Source: Microthrixaceae bacterium
Lineage (GTDB): Bacteria; Actinomycetota; Acidimicrobiia; Acidimicrobiales; Poriferisodalaceae
Length of the DNA stretch: 64,000 bases
Reading direction: 5' to 3'
Assembly: GCA_011523825.1 (NCBI GenBank)
Contig: WTFX01000026.1
Location: 435,288 to 499,287 of the forward strand
This document shows, piece after piece, positions 17,220 through 26,996 of this stretch (positions are counted from its first letter, which is position 1; every line of letters begins with the position of its first letter). The translations under genes were made by a program, and so were the position numbers. The notes under the pieces were generated by a model. That model made no database searches, was not told where the DNA came from, and worked only from the letters and a program-made list of their open reading frames with translations.

Positions 17220-18782
17220 TCAGTACCAGGCGTCCGGCACCGATGCCTTGCGATCCTCGACGAAGGCCTGCAGCTCCCGGTCGGCGGCGGGATCGAGCGG
17301 TGGGGGAGGCGCGTAGTCGGCGAGCATCTGCTTCCACTGCCGGTTGGCGCGCTGGGCCATGTCGAGCGCGCCTTCCTCAGACCATTGTTCGAACGAGCGG
17401 GTGTCGCACAGAGCGGCCTCGAAGTTGGCCGACTCGAAGTTGGCCATCGTGTGAGCCGTCGCCAGGTAGTTCCCGCCCGGCCCGGCCTCGCTGAACGCCG
17501 CCCCGCCGAGCTCGTTGTCGTCGATGGTCAGGCCCTCCAGCAAGCGGTGCAACATGCCGCAGCGGTCGGCGTCCATCATGAACTTCTCGTACCCGACGGT
17601 CAGGCCGCCTTCGAGCCAGCCGGCCGCTTGCAGGATGAAGTTCGCACCGGCCAGCAGCCCCGGCGTCATCGCATCGGCGGATTCCTGCATGGCTTGGGCG
17701 TCGGCGATCTTCGAAGCGGTGTAGTGACCACCGCAGCGGAACGGCAGGCCCAGCCGCCGAGCGAGCTGACCGATCGCATAGGTCGCCAGCGTCGATTCGG
17801 CAGTGCCGAACGTCGGCGCGCCCGAACGCAGGTCCATGGTGGTCAGGAAGTTCCCGTAGATCATCGGCGCGCCGGGCCGCACGAGCTGGGTGAGCGCAAT
17901 CCCGGTCATCGCTTCGGCGTGGGCCTGGGCGATCAGCGCCGGCTGGGTGACCGGGCCCATGCCGCCGCCGATGATGAACGGCGAGATCAGGCAGCCCTGG
18001 TTGGCCCGGGCGTAGGCCTTCAGCGCACCGCTCATGGTGTCGTCCCACACGAGCGGCGAGTTGACGTTCACGTTGCCCTGAATGACGCAGTGCGTGTCCA
18101 TGAATGCGGCGCCGAATGCCGAGTCGAACACGATCCGAGCCATTGCGATGGAGTCTTCGGCGCGCTCGGGAGCGGTCACGGCGCCCATGAACGGCTTGGC
18201 CGACCAGCGCAGGTGGGCGCTCACAATGTCGAGATGCCGCTTGTTGACGGGGACGTCCACCGGCTCGCACACCGTGCCGCTGCCGTGAGGCAGCCACGGT
18301 GACATCCACGTCAGCTTCACGAAGTTCGCGAAGTCGGTGATGGTGGCATAGCGCCGGCCGACATCCAGATCGGTGACGAACGGCGGCCCGTAGACCGGCG
18401 CGAACACCACGTGGTCGCCGCCGATCTCGACACGCCGGCCGTCGCGGCCCCACAGGGCGAACCGGCTCGGCGCGGTGGAGCACAGGTGACGGGCCAGACC
18501 GGGCTCGAAGCGCACCCGCACGCCGTCGATGCGCGCCCCGGCGGCCCGGAACAGCTCCAGCGCCTCGTCGTCGCCGCGAAACTCGACGCCGATCTCGTCA
18601 AGGATCCAGTCGGCGTGCGACTCCAACCGGGCTAGCGCGCTGTCATCCAGCAGTTCATAGGGAGGGATGCGGCGCCGCGGCGTCGACTGTTCCGCAGACG
18701 GCGCCGCGCCAGCAGTTCGTGCAGCGACCCGGCTCGAACGCCCCCGTCGCCCACCGCGCCCGCTGCGTTCGTCACCGGCCAT
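17220..18782 (-). CDS. MttB/MtgB-family (trimethylamine methyltransferase superfamily) protein
   Basis: From the ATG at 18782 the product has 520 residues; the frame to 18860 looks non-coding. After a basic, disordered start of about 40 residues comes the COG5598-type TIM barrel, with PYELLDDSALARLESHADWI, VFAPVYGPPFVTDLD, the central IGGGMGPVTQPA and LTVGYEKFMMDADRCGM. No in-frame amber codon is present, so it belongs to the non-pyrrolysine branch (MtgB-like), whose members demethylate glycine betaine, proline betaine, carnitine or similar compounds onto a corrinoid protein. No corrinoid protein or RamA-like activator is in the window, so an alternative role is possible. Confidence 0.85.
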   Translation of the reverse strand: MAGDERSGRGGRRGRSSRVAARTAGAAPSAEQSTPRRRIPPYELLDDSALARLESHADWILDEIGVEFRGDDEALELFRAAGARIDGVRVRFEPGLARHLCSTAPSRFALWGRDGRRVEIGGDHVVFAPVYGPPFVTDLDVGRRYATITDFANFVKLTWMSPWLPHGSGTVCEPVDVPVNKRHLDIVSAHLRWSAKPFMGAVTAPERAEDSIAMARIVFDSAFGAAFMDTHCVIQGNVNVNSPLVWDDTMSGALKAYARANQGCLISPFIIGGGMGPVTQPALIAQAHAEAMTGIALTQLVRPGAPMIYGNFLTTMDLRSGAPTFGTAESTLATYAIGQLARRLGLPFRCGGHYTASKIADAQAMQESADAMTPGLLAGANFILQAAGWLEGGLTVGYEKFMMDADRCGMLHRLLEGLTIDDNELGGAAFSEAGPGGNYLATAHTMANFESANFEAALCDTRSFEQWSEEGALDMAQRANRQWKQMLADYAPPPPLDPAADRELQAFVEDRKASVPDAWY

Positions 18783-19023
18783 CGGCACATTGTGGGCTAC
18801 ACCTCGCGACCGTCGTGGCCGCCACGTGCACCGCCCCGATCCGATCGTCTGGCATCCCACTCGACCTCCGCAGATCTGGTCGGCGCGGCCATCCCTACCG
18901 GCGCCGACGCAAGCCGCTCAGGTCCAACTTGATGTGCCCGAGAGTGCCACGACGCCGCTGGCTACTGTGCTGTCGCTGCCCGAGAGGGCTTGGCAAGCGT
19001 CCGCAGAGCGAGAGGATGCCGAG

Positions 19024-19839
19024 ATGGCCGACACTTACGAGAACCTGAGCATCGACGCTCCCGCCGAGGGCGTGACGCGCATCACCTTGGATCGGCCCGA
19101 GCGGTTGAACGCCCTCACCCACGGGCTGGTTGCCGATCTGCACAGCGCATTCAGCGCCGTCGACGCCGACCACGACACTCGTGCGGTCGTGCTCACCGGC
19201 GCCGGCCGCGGCTTCTGCGCCGGACTCGACCTCACCGGCTTCGGCGGCGTGCCCGGCACCGAAGACCAAGGCGCGCCCCAGCGCGGCATGGCCGTGCAGC
19301 AGGAGATCGCCGAGCTGGTCCACCACATGCGCGACGTGCGCCAACCGATCATCGCCGCCATCAACGGGGCGGCCGCCGGCGGCGGGTTCGCGCTCGCCTG
19401 CGCCTCCGACATCCGCTATTGCGCCGAGCGCGCCAAGTTCGGCACCGCGTTCGTACGGCTCGGCATCTCGGGCTGCGACATCGGCGTGAGCTGGATGCTG
19501 CCCCGCCTCATCGGCGCCTCCCGGGCATGGGAGCTGATGCTCACCGGCCGGGTCATCGACGCCGCCGAAGCCGACCGCATCGGGCTCGTCAGCGCCGTCA
19601 CCCCCGACGACGGCCTCATGGATACCTGCCTGCGCGTCGCCGCCGAGATCGCCGCCAACAGCCCCTTCGGTGTGTGGATGACCAAGGAGGTCATGTGGTC
19701 GAATCTCGAGATCGGCAGCCTGCGCGCCGGCATCGACCTCGAGAACCGCACCCAGATCATGTCCTCGCTCACCGAGGACAGCCGCGAGGCCATGGCCTCG
19801 TTCCTCGAACGCCGCCAAGTGAAGTGGTCCAACCGCTGA
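19024..19839 (+). CDS. Enoyl-CoA hydratase/isomerase family protein
   Basis: The ATG at 19024 follows GAGAGGA and starts a 271-residue crotonase (the frame upstream to 18667 is not coding-like). ITLDRPERLNALTHGL, FCAGLDLTGFG and INGAAAGGGFALACASDIRY mark the oxyanion-hole segments. Both hydratase glutamates appear to be replaced, and GISGCDIGVSWMLPRLIG replaces the PEVxLG segment. This is a form common in actinobacterial crotonases of unknown reaction. The 241 bases upstream, shared with the divergent MttB-like gene, hold no clear element. Confidence 0.88.
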   Translation: MADTYENLSIDAPAEGVTRITLDRPERLNALTHGLVADLHSAFSAVDADHDTRAVVLTGAGRGFCAGLDLTGFGGVPGTEDQGAPQRGMAVQQEIAELVHHMRDVRQPIIAAINGAAAGGGFALACASDIRYCAERAKFGTAFVRLGISGCDIGVSWMLPRLIGASRAWELMLTGRVIDAAEADRIGLVSAVTPDDGLMDTCLRVAAEIAANSPFGVWMTKEVMWSNLEIGSLRAGIDLENRTQIMSSLTEDSREAMASFLERRQVKWSNR

Positions 19840-19892
19840 CCTCCGCCGGAGCGAACGCGCCTCAGCAGAGCCGAGAACTACCTTCGCCCCTC

Positions 19893-21725
19893 ATGAGACA
19901 TCTGCGACCCTTCCGGGTGGCCATGGCGCTCGTCCTGTGCACAGCGGTCCTGGCCATGCCGTTTCCGGCAGCGGCGCAGTCCAACGCATCGCTTGCCACC
20001 GTCGACGTCACTCGCTACGGCGGCGCTGACCGGTACGCCACCTCCCTGCTGATCGCCGAAGCAGTCGCAGCCGACGCCGGCGGCGAGCTGAAGTCGGTGG
20101 TGATGGTGTCGGGCGGGCACTGGGCCGATGCGGTGGTCGCGGCATCGATCGCAGGCGCCGCCGGAGCCCCGGTGCTCATGACGCCGCCCGACCAGCTGCG
20201 CGCCGACGCGCTCGAGTTCTTGCAGCGGGTCGGGGTGACGGAGGTGACCGTGGTGACGAGCGGTATCGGGGCGGATACGACGGTGTCCGAATTCGTGTTC
20301 TCGGCGCTCGACGACGTCGGCATCGACACGACTCGCGTTGGCGGACCCGACAGGTACCTCACGGGAGTTGCGGTGGCTCGCACGCTGGCATCCCCAGGCT
20401 CACTGTCGGACGCGGGGCCTTCGGCGATTGTCGCGAGCGGCGAGGTGTTCGCCGACGCGCTCGTCGCAGGCCCGATGTCGGCGAAGGCCCAGGTGCCGGT
20501 GCTGCTGACTCCCCAAGCCGAGCTCCACCCCGATGTCGCCGAATATCTGGCCGACGCAGGCTTTCGCCATGTAGTGCTGATGGGGGGCACAGCGGCGATC
20601 TCGGAAGAGGTCGAAAGGAAGCTCACGGCCATCGGCTTCGTCGTGGACCGCTTGGCGGGTGCTTCACGATTCGAGACGGCGACCATGGCGGCCGCGTACG
20701 CCGATCGGACCTTCCCGAGCGATTGTTTCGATGGAAGCCAGGTCGGGCTGGCGCGCGCCCGTGTGCCGTTCGACTCGTTCAGCGCTGCGCCATTGCTTGC
20801 CCGCCTGTGTGCGCCGTTGCTGCTCACCGATCCCGGCAAGATTCCGTCCAGCACATCTGCGTTCCTCGACGACGTTCGCGCCGATGCCGACGCGCCCGTG
20901 TCGATGACGGTCTTCGGCGGCGACGCCGCTGTTTCCTGGCAGGCGCTCGACGGCTACGTCGGGTTGGGCTGCGGAGGGAGCAGCACCGACCCGCCAACGA
21001 TGCTGTTCCGGGACCGCGATGCCGTCTCCGCACCGGTGTGGTCTCCCGACTGCAGGCGCATCGCCTTCACTCAGCGTGGGCAGTTGTGGCTGGCCGACGC
21101 GGATGGCAGCGGCGCCACCAGAGTCCCGACCCCGTCAGGCATCCATCCTCAAGACCCGGACTGGTCGCCTGACGGCACCAGGATTGCGTTCTCGGACTTG
21201 GAGTTCGTTACCACTAGCGCCGGCAGGGAACAGCGTGGGCACATTTACGTCATGGCGACTGACGGTTCGAACCTCAAGCAGTTGACGTCCGGTCCCTTTG
21301 AAGATGAACATCCGAGCTGGTCGCCCGACGGCAAGCAGATCGCGTTCAAGTACAGCCATCGGCTGGCGATAGCGAACGTGGACGCCAAGAGTTTCAAGGA
21401 CGACTTCCGCGTGCTCTTCGACGTCGGACTCAGGTTCAGCGGCAGCAGGATCTCGTGGTCTCCGGACGGAACACGCATCGCCATCAGCCGCCGCCTCGTC
21501 GCACCCTCCGGGCGGATGTCCGAAGACGAGAGCATCGCCATCGTGGATGTCGCCAGCGGAGTCGCCACCGACATCACGCCGCGAGGCGAAGATCACTTCA
21601 ACCCGCACTGGTCTCCCGACGGGCGACGCATCCTGTACCAATCGCACCGAGGCGAGGTGCGCGACGGCAGTTACCGATCGGTCGAGGACAGGATCTTCGT
21701 GGTCGGGGTCGACCACAGGCCCTGA
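19893..21725 (+). CDS. Secreted CWB2-repeat protein with C-terminal TolB-like beta-propeller
   Basis: From the ATG at 19893 the product has 610 residues; the frame is open far upstream but only as an antisense-type shadow. A signal peptide (MRHLRPFRVAMALVLCTAVL, cleavage near residue 28) precedes three cell-wall-binding repeat 2 modules (about residues 35-335), recognisable from RYGGADRYATS, RVGGPDRYLTG and RLAGASRFETA. The remaining 260 residues hold repeated PD40/TolB blades (VWSPDCRRIAF, DWSPDGTRIAF, SWSPDGKQIAF, HWSPDGRRILY). The protein is probably displayed on the cell wall. A related propeller is encoded at 62076. Confidence 0.85.
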   Translation: MRHLRPFRVAMALVLCTAVLAMPFPAAAQSNASLATVDVTRYGGADRYATSLLIAEAVAADAGGELKSVVMVSGGHWADAVVAASIAGAAGAPVLMTPPDQLRADALEFLQRVGVTEVTVVTSGIGADTTVSEFVFSALDDVGIDTTRVGGPDRYLTGVAVARTLASPGSLSDAGPSAIVASGEVFADALVAGPMSAKAQVPVLLTPQAELHPDVAEYLADAGFRHVVLMGGTAAISEEVERKLTAIGFVVDRLAGASRFETATMAAAYADRTFPSDCFDGSQVGLARARVPFDSFSAAPLLARLCAPLLLTDPGKIPSSTSAFLDDVRADADAPVSMTVFGGDAAVSWQALDGYVGLGCGGSSTDPPTMLFRDRDAVSAPVWSPDCRRIAFTQRGQLWLADADGSGATRVPTPSGIHPQDPDWSPDGTRIAFSDLEFVTTSAGREQRGHIYVMATDGSNLKQLTSGPFEDEHPSWSPDGKQIAFKYSHRLAIANVDAKSFKDDFRVLFDVGLRFSGSRISWSPDGTRIAISRRLVAPSGRMSEDESIAIVDVASGVATDITPRGEDHFNPHWSPDGRRILYQSHRGEVRDGSYRSVEDRIFVVGVDHRP

Positions 21726-21758
21726 TTGCTCGCCGGGCCGCGAACGGGCGGGCTCGAC

Positions 21759-23678
21759 CTAGCCGGCGGGCTGGGGCACCTGGTCGGGCTTGAACTCGAA
21801 CAGGTACGGGTCGAGCGACTCCTGCGCCGCGATCCGCCACTTGTGCCAGTAACCGCCGCCGTAGTAGGCAAGGCTCCCGGGCTGAGCGTCGCCGTGGCCG
21901 TTGTAATACGAGAGGCAGTCGCGCAGCGGCGCCGTGGTGATGTCGGCCACCCGGCAGTGCTCGGCGTAGTTGACCTCCGAGTCCTCGGTGATGTCCACCA
22001 CGTTCCACGCCTTATCGCGCATCTCGGTGAGCATCCACACGATGTAGTCGCCGTGGGTGTCGATGGCGTCGGTGAAGTTGAAGCTGCCACCGCCGCCCTG
22101 CGGGCCCGACACGATGAACAGGTTCGGGAAGCCGTGACTGTGCAGCCCCAGGAACGTCCGGGTGCCCTCGGTCTGCCACTTCTCGCTCAGCGTCACGCCC
22201 TCACGCCCGCTGATCATGTTGAACGTCGAGGTCGCCATCCACTGGAACCCGGTGGCGTAGATCAGCACGTCCAGCGGGTACTCGATGCCCTCGTGCACCA
22301 CGCCCCGCTCGTTGATCTCCTGCACGCCCATCGGGGCCGTGTCCACCAGGTGCACATGGGGCAGGTTGAACGTGGGCAGGTACTCGTCGTGGAACGTGGG
22401 CCGCTTGCAGCCGTACGGGTAGTACGGCTTCAGCGCCTCAGCGGTGGCCGGGTCGTCGACGATCGCGTCCACCCGAGCCCGGATCTGCTCCATGATCCGG
22501 AAGTTGGTGTTGAGCTGCTTCTGCACCAGCTCATCAGGCGACAGCTTGCGGGCATGCTGCTTTCGCTCTTTGAAATCGTCGACCCGACCGGCCAGGTAGT
22601 CGTCGTTGGCCTTGATGGCCGTGCGGCCCGACGAGATGCGCGAGAAGCGCTTGCGCCGGGCCCGGGCCCAGCCGGGCTCCTTCGACCACTCGGCGATTTC
22701 CTCGGGATCGGTGGCCCGCTGGTCACGCACGTCGATCGACGACGGCGTGCGCTGGAACACGTACAGCTCTCCCACCACCTTGGCGATCTCGGGGATGACC
22801 TGCACGGCGGTGGCGCCGGTGCCGATGATGCCCACCCGCTTGCCTTCGAGGTCGATGTTGTAGTCCCAGCGTGAGGTGTGGAACGACTCGCCGGCGAAGG
22901 AGGCCATGCCGTCGATGCGCGCCAGCTTGGGGCTGGTGAGGATGCCGTTCGCCAGGATCACATAGCGGGCCTTCATGGCGTCGCCGCGGTCGGTGTACAC
23001 GGTCCAGCGGCCGGTCTCCTCGTCCCAGGTGGTCGAATCCACCGTGGTGTGGAACAGGCACTGGTCGTAGAAGCCGAACTTGTCGGCCATCGCCTGGCAG
23101 TACTCGAGGATCTCGAAGCCCGAGGCGAACTTCATCGTCGGGATGTACTCCATCTCCTCGAGCAGGGGCAGGTAGCTGTAGGACTCGACGTCGCAGGCGA
23201 TGCCGGGGTAGCGGTTCCAGTACCAGGTGCCGCCGACGTCGCCGCCCTTCTCGCAGAAGCGCACATCGGTGAAGCCGGCGTCCCGCAGCTTGTGCCACAG
23301 CAGCAGCCCGGCGAACCCGGCGCCGATGCACAGAATCTCGCACTCGTCGTGCAGCGCCTCCCGCTCGATGGGCGGCTCGGAATAGACGTCTTCGAGGTAG
23401 CGGGAGAACTCGCCCTCCATGGCCATGTAGTCGGCCGCACCCCGGCGGGCCTCCTTGAAGTCGCGGTACTTGGCCTGCTCTTCGGCGTTGAAGACAGCTC
23501 CCGGCGGGGGAGGCGGCAGTTCCTTCGCGTGCTCGTCGGCGTTGACCGAGTAGCCCTTGCCCTGGATCTTGTCGGAGGCCTTGGCCGCCTTGGTGTTGAA
23601 GATCTTGCGACCCGTCTGCGGGTCGATGCTGATCGCCGGACGTGTGCCTGTTTCCGTTGCCACCTGGCCTTCTGACAT
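21759..23678 (-). CDS. Flavin-containing (Baeyer-Villiger-type) monooxygenase
   Basis: The ATG at 23678 has GGAGG seven bases upstream; the product has 639 residues. After an N-terminal extension of about 130 residues come the FAD motif GAGFAGLL, the GGTWYWNRYPGIACD segment, the fingerprint FAGESFHTSRWD and the NADPH loop GTGATAVQV. These are class B flavoprotein monooxygenase features that insert oxygen into ketones or oxidise heteroatoms. The long N-terminal extension resembles that of cyclododecanone/steroid-type enzymes. The substrate is unknown. It is convergent with the CWB2 protein and divergent from the membrane protein at 23760. Confidence 0.9.
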   Translation of the reverse strand: MSEGQVATETGTRPAISIDPQTGRKIFNTKAAKASDKIQGKGYSVNADEHAKELPPPPPGAVFNAEEQAKYRDFKEARRGAADYMAMEGEFSRYLEDVYSEPPIEREALHDECEILCIGAGFAGLLLWHKLRDAGFTDVRFCEKGGDVGGTWYWNRYPGIACDVESYSYLPLLEEMEYIPTMKFASGFEILEYCQAMADKFGFYDQCLFHTTVDSTTWDEETGRWTVYTDRGDAMKARYVILANGILTSPKLARIDGMASFAGESFHTSRWDYNIDLEGKRVGIIGTGATAVQVIPEIAKVVGELYVFQRTPSSIDVRDQRATDPEEIAEWSKEPGWARARRKRFSRISSGRTAIKANDDYLAGRVDDFKERKQHARKLSPDELVQKQLNTNFRIMEQIRARVDAIVDDPATAEALKPYYPYGCKRPTFHDEYLPTFNLPHVHLVDTAPMGVQEINERGVVHEGIEYPLDVLIYATGFQWMATSTFNMISGREGVTLSEKWQTEGTRTFLGLHSHGFPNLFIVSGPQGGGGSFNFTDAIDTHGDYIVWMLTEMRDKAWNVVDITEDSEVNYAEHCRVADITTAPLRDCLSYYNGHGDAQPGSLAYYGGGYWHKWRIAAQESLDPYLFEFKPDQVPQPAG

Positions 23679-23759
23679 CGTGCGACCTCCGTGGTGCCCC
23701 ATTCGATGTTAGGGGAGGCATCCAACGGCGCGCCGGGGTGTGACAGCCTTCCCAGCGAC

Positions 23760-25598
23760 ATGCAGCGCGACACACCACGAGTCTTTGTGCGGGCCTCAGT
23801 GGGGATAGGCGTGCTGCTCGCCGTGCTCGCGGTGCACCTGCGCACGGCGATCGTGGCCGGGGGACCCGTGGCCGTTCCCGACATCCCGGCGTATCTGGGC
23901 ATCGCACAGTGGGTCGGCGGCGACGGGCTCGCACCCGGCGACATCCCGTTCCAGCCGGGGTACGGACTGCTGATCGCGCCGCTGGTGGCCGTCTCGCAGG
24001 TCTCGCTGCTGGCGACCCAGGGCGAGGTGGTGCACTACCTGGCGCTGGTGGTCAACGCGCTGGCTGCAACAGCCGCCGTGGTGGTGGCGGGCCGCCTCGG
24101 CCTGATCTGCTCGGGGCGCTGGTGGATTGCCGGGGCCGCGGGACTCATCGCTGCGGTGCACCCGTCGCTGTCGAGCGCTTCGCGCATCGCCTGGCCCGAG
24201 ACGCTGCTGACCCTGGCGGTGCTCACCGTGGCGCTCGCGGTGGCCTTCGCCGCGAAGGTGGCCGGTTCTGCGGCGAGCCGGCGGGCGTGGGCCCGAGCAG
24301 GCCTTGTAGCGACGCTGGCGGTCGCGCTGCACGCCCGGATGCTGGTGCTGGTGGCTGTCGTGGTGCTGACGGCGTTGCTGTGCCGGATCGGTCGCCGGGC
24401 GTGGGCCAGTCTCGGCGGCGGGTTGCTGGTCGGCAGTGCTGCGACCGCAGTCGCGCTGTCGCTGACCGGCACCTGGCCCACGGAACGGCTGAGCGAAGCG
24501 GCACAGCTCGACCGTGGCGCCGAGCCGATCCTGACGGTGGCCGGTCAGCTGCTGGCCCTGGGCGGGGGCACCGTCGGCCTCGGCATCATGGGCCTGATCA
24601 TCGGCCTCGGCGTTGCGTACGGGCTGATCCGAAGGCGGCCGCTTGACGGCGAGAATGCGCCGGCTGCCGCGGACTCGCCGGCAACGACGACGGTCGACCC
24701 GCGCGCGGCTGCACTGGTCTGCCTGGCGCTCGGAGCGCTCGGAGCGGTGCTGCTCGGCGGCTGGACGCTCACGGGAAGCGCACGGGCCGATGCGCTGCTG
24801 TACGGGCGCTATGTCGACCCGTGGGCGGTGCCGTTGGCCGTTGCCGCGCTGGCCTGGCTGGCGGCATGGCAGCCCAGCCGTCGCCGCGTCTCAGCCGTGC
24901 TCGGCGTGAGCGCAGCCGCGGCGCTGACCGCGTGCGCGTTGATCGTCAGCACCGCAGATGGCTACGACGCCGCGCCGCGCCGCATCATGACGCTGTCGTT
25001 TAGCCCTGCCTGGACATGGCTCGATGATCGGCTGAGCGCCGTCGCCGTGGCGGCCCTCGTCGCGAGCCTGCTCGGTGCGCTGCTCGCAGCCGCAGCGTGG
25101 CTCGCCCGCGCCGCCGGCACCGGAGGGTCGGCGACGTCAGCGTTGCCGCCGGCACCAGACGCCGCCGATGATGCCCGCCGAAGCGCTGCAGTTGCCCCGA
25201 CGGCCGTGCTCGGCACGCTCGTCGCTGCTGTCGCTGTGCTCGGGGCGGTGGCGACGGTGACGAATCATCGCCATCTCGCTGAAGTCGGCGCGGTCGCACG
25301 CGACCAGGTCACCGCCGCCGCGGCAGTGTCGGATGCGGTCGAAAGCGACGGCCTGACCTGCCTCGCTCACGACCGGACGTCGGTGCCCGACTACGCGCTG
25401 TGGCTCTACCGCCTGGAGCTGCCCGAGATCACCCACGAACGGGTCAGCCTGAATGCCGGAGACCGACCCTGCTCCGAGCTGGTCGTCGCGGACGATGGCC
25501 TGGCAGAGCGCTGCACGAACGCCCGTCGTCTCATCGATGAGCCTGCTGCCTCGTGGGCGCTGTGGCATCTGCCGGGACGCAGGTGCATTGGCCTGTGA
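23760..25598 (+). CDS. Polytopic membrane protein, possibly GT-C type glycosyltransferase
   Basis: From the ATG at 23760 the product has 612 residues with about 12 hydrophobic segments, followed by a short outer C-terminal domain of about 110 residues after TLVAAVAVLGAVATV. An acidic residue in an early outer loop (PDIPAYLGIAQWV, about residue 42) and the overall shape resemble dolichol-phosphate-sugar-dependent GT-C glycosyltransferases. This is inference from topology only. I do not recognise a specific family. Gene content around it gives no further clue. Confidence 0.6.
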   Translation: MQRDTPRVFVRASVGIGVLLAVLAVHLRTAIVAGGPVAVPDIPAYLGIAQWVGGDGLAPGDIPFQPGYGLLIAPLVAVSQVSLLATQGEVVHYLALVVNALAATAAVVVAGRLGLICSGRWWIAGAAGLIAAVHPSLSSASRIAWPETLLTLAVLTVALAVAFAAKVAGSAASRRAWARAGLVATLAVALHARMLVLVAVVVLTALLCRIGRRAWASLGGGLLVGSAATAVALSLTGTWPTERLSEAAQLDRGAEPILTVAGQLLALGGGTVGLGIMGLIIGLGVAYGLIRRRPLDGENAPAAADSPATTTVDPRAAALVCLALGALGAVLLGGWTLTGSARADALLYGRYVDPWAVPLAVAALAWLAAWQPSRRRVSAVLGVSAAAALTACALIVSTADGYDAAPRRIMTLSFSPAWTWLDDRLSAVAVAALVASLLGALLAAAAWLARAAGTGGSATSALPPAPDAADDARRSAAVAPTAVLGTLVAAVAVLGAVATVTNHRHLAEVGAVARDQVTAAAAVSDAVESDGLTCLAHDRTSVPDYALWLYRLELPEITHERVSLNAGDRPCSELVVADDGLAERCTNARRLIDEPAASWALWHLPGRRCIGL

Positions 25599-25634
25599 AC
25601 ATGACGGCGAGGACAGCCGGAGTACCGTCGCACG

Positions 25635-26996
25635 ATGGCTCCACGACAGCGGCATCCGTCCCGGCTGAAGTCTGCGCCGGCGCGACGGTTCGCCGCCGGT
25701 GGCATACCGACGCTGCTGGCAGCAGCGCTCATGCTCATCGCGGTGGGTTGTGCTGATACGCCGTCGAGCGATCAGCAGGCCGAGCCGGACACCACCGGCT
25801 CCGATACGACGGAGTCAGCGAGCGCCGACGCCGCGCCGGCGACGACCGCCGCAGCATCCTCATCGACGACGCCAGCCGGGGCGATCGTCGACGTCAGGGT
25901 CACCCAGATCCCCGGCGGCCCGCGTGAGTCCACCGTCTCCGCGCTGCGCGAGGGCATGACCGCGCCGCTGCTGCCCGAACCGCTGGTGTCGCCCCTCGAT
26001 GTCCTCTCCGGCGGGCCGCCGCCCGACGGCATCCCATCCATCGACGCACCGGAGTTCGAGCGGGCTACCGACGTCGGCTTCCTGCAGCCCCAGGAGGCCG
26101 TGGTCACGCTCATCCTCAACGGCGACGCTCGCGCCTACCCCACGCAGGTGCTGCTGTGGCACGAGATCGTCAACGACACCGTCGGCGGCGAGCCGGTCAC
26201 CATCACCTATTGCCCGCTGTGCAATACGGCCATCGGGTACTACCGCCAGCTCGGCGATCGCATCTTCGACTTCGGCACCTCGGGGCGGCTCTACAACTCG
26301 GCGCTGGTGATGTACGACCGTCAGACCGAGAGCCTGTGGGCCCACTACACCGGGCAGGCCATCGCCGGTGCGCTCACCGGATCCCAGCTCGAGCTGATCC
26401 CGGTGGCCACAGTGGCGTTCGAGACGTTCCTCGACGAGCATCCCCATGGCCTGGTGATGACACGTCCCGGCGGCTTCGGGCGTTCATATGGCACCAATGC
26501 CTACGTCAACTACGACACGCCCGACGGCAATCCGATGTTCTTCAGCGGCACGCCTGATGATCGCCTGCCACCGCAGACCCGCGTGCTGGTCGTCCGCCAC
26601 GGCGGCGCTTCGGTCGCAGTGCAACTCGACACGCTGAGCTCAGCAGGCGTGCTGGCGCTCGACCTGGACGGCACGCCGGTGGTTGCGCTCCATCTCCCCG
26701 GCACGGCCACGCCGATCCAGAATCAGCAGGTGGCCTTCGGACGTGATGTCGGCGCGACGGGCGTGTTCGACCCCAATGTGGACGGTCAGGCGCTGACGTT
26801 CACCCGCAAGCTCGGCGCCGCGAGCTCGGCTGGCCCCGGAGCGTTCACCGACGATCAGACCGGCTCCACCTGGTCAATACTCGGCCGGGCACTCGACGGC
26901 CCGTTGGCGGGCGCCCAACTCCAGCCCATCGAGCACATCGACACCTTCTGGTTCGCAGCCGCCGCCTACGACCCCGGCATCGAACTCCGGCCCTAG
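25635..26996 (+). CDS. DUF3179 domain lipoprotein
   Basis: The 453-residue product has a membrane signal with lipobox-like IAVGC (Cys39), a Ser/Thr/Ala-rich spacer to about residue 75 and a DUF3179 domain. The domain is recognised from DARAYPTQVLLWHEIVND, the motif TYCPLCNTAIGY near residue 193, GTSGRLYNSALVMYDR and WAHYTGQAI. DUF3179 proteins are extracytoplasmic and of unknown function; the CPLC pair is conserved and may bind metal or be redox active. The stop codon lies inside a short duplicated copy of the neighbouring bacterioferritin 3' end. Confidence 0.85.
   Translation: MAPRQRHPSRLKSAPARRFAAGGIPTLLAAALMLIAVGCADTPSSDQQAEPDTTGSDTTESASADAAPATTAAASSSTTPAGAIVDVRVTQIPGGPRESTVSALREGMTAPLLPEPLVSPLDVLSGGPPPDGIPSIDAPEFERATDVGFLQPQEAVVTLILNGDARAYPTQVLLWHEIVNDTVGGEPVTITYCPLCNTAIGYYRQLGDRIFDFGTSGRLYNSALVMYDRQTESLWAHYTGQAIAGALTGSQLELIPVATVAFETFLDEHPHGLVMTRPGGFGRSYGTNAYVNYDTPDGNPMFFSGTPDDRLPPQTRVLVVRHGGASVAVQLDTLSSAGVLALDLDGTPVVALHLPGTATPIQNQQVAFGRDVGATGVFDPNVDGQALTFTRKLGAASSAGPGAFTDDQTGSTWSILGRALDGPLAGAQLQPIEHIDTFWFAAAAYDPGIELRP

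Noticed and set aside
17220..18782. Pyrrolysine-type trimethylamine methyltransferase
   Set aside because: No in-frame TAG interrupts the gene, so it is the non-pyrrolysine branch.
18783..19023. Extended N-terminus of the crotonase or a small gene in the gap
   Set aside because: The frame is open but shows no coding pattern or motif, and a good ribosome site precedes the ATG at 19024.
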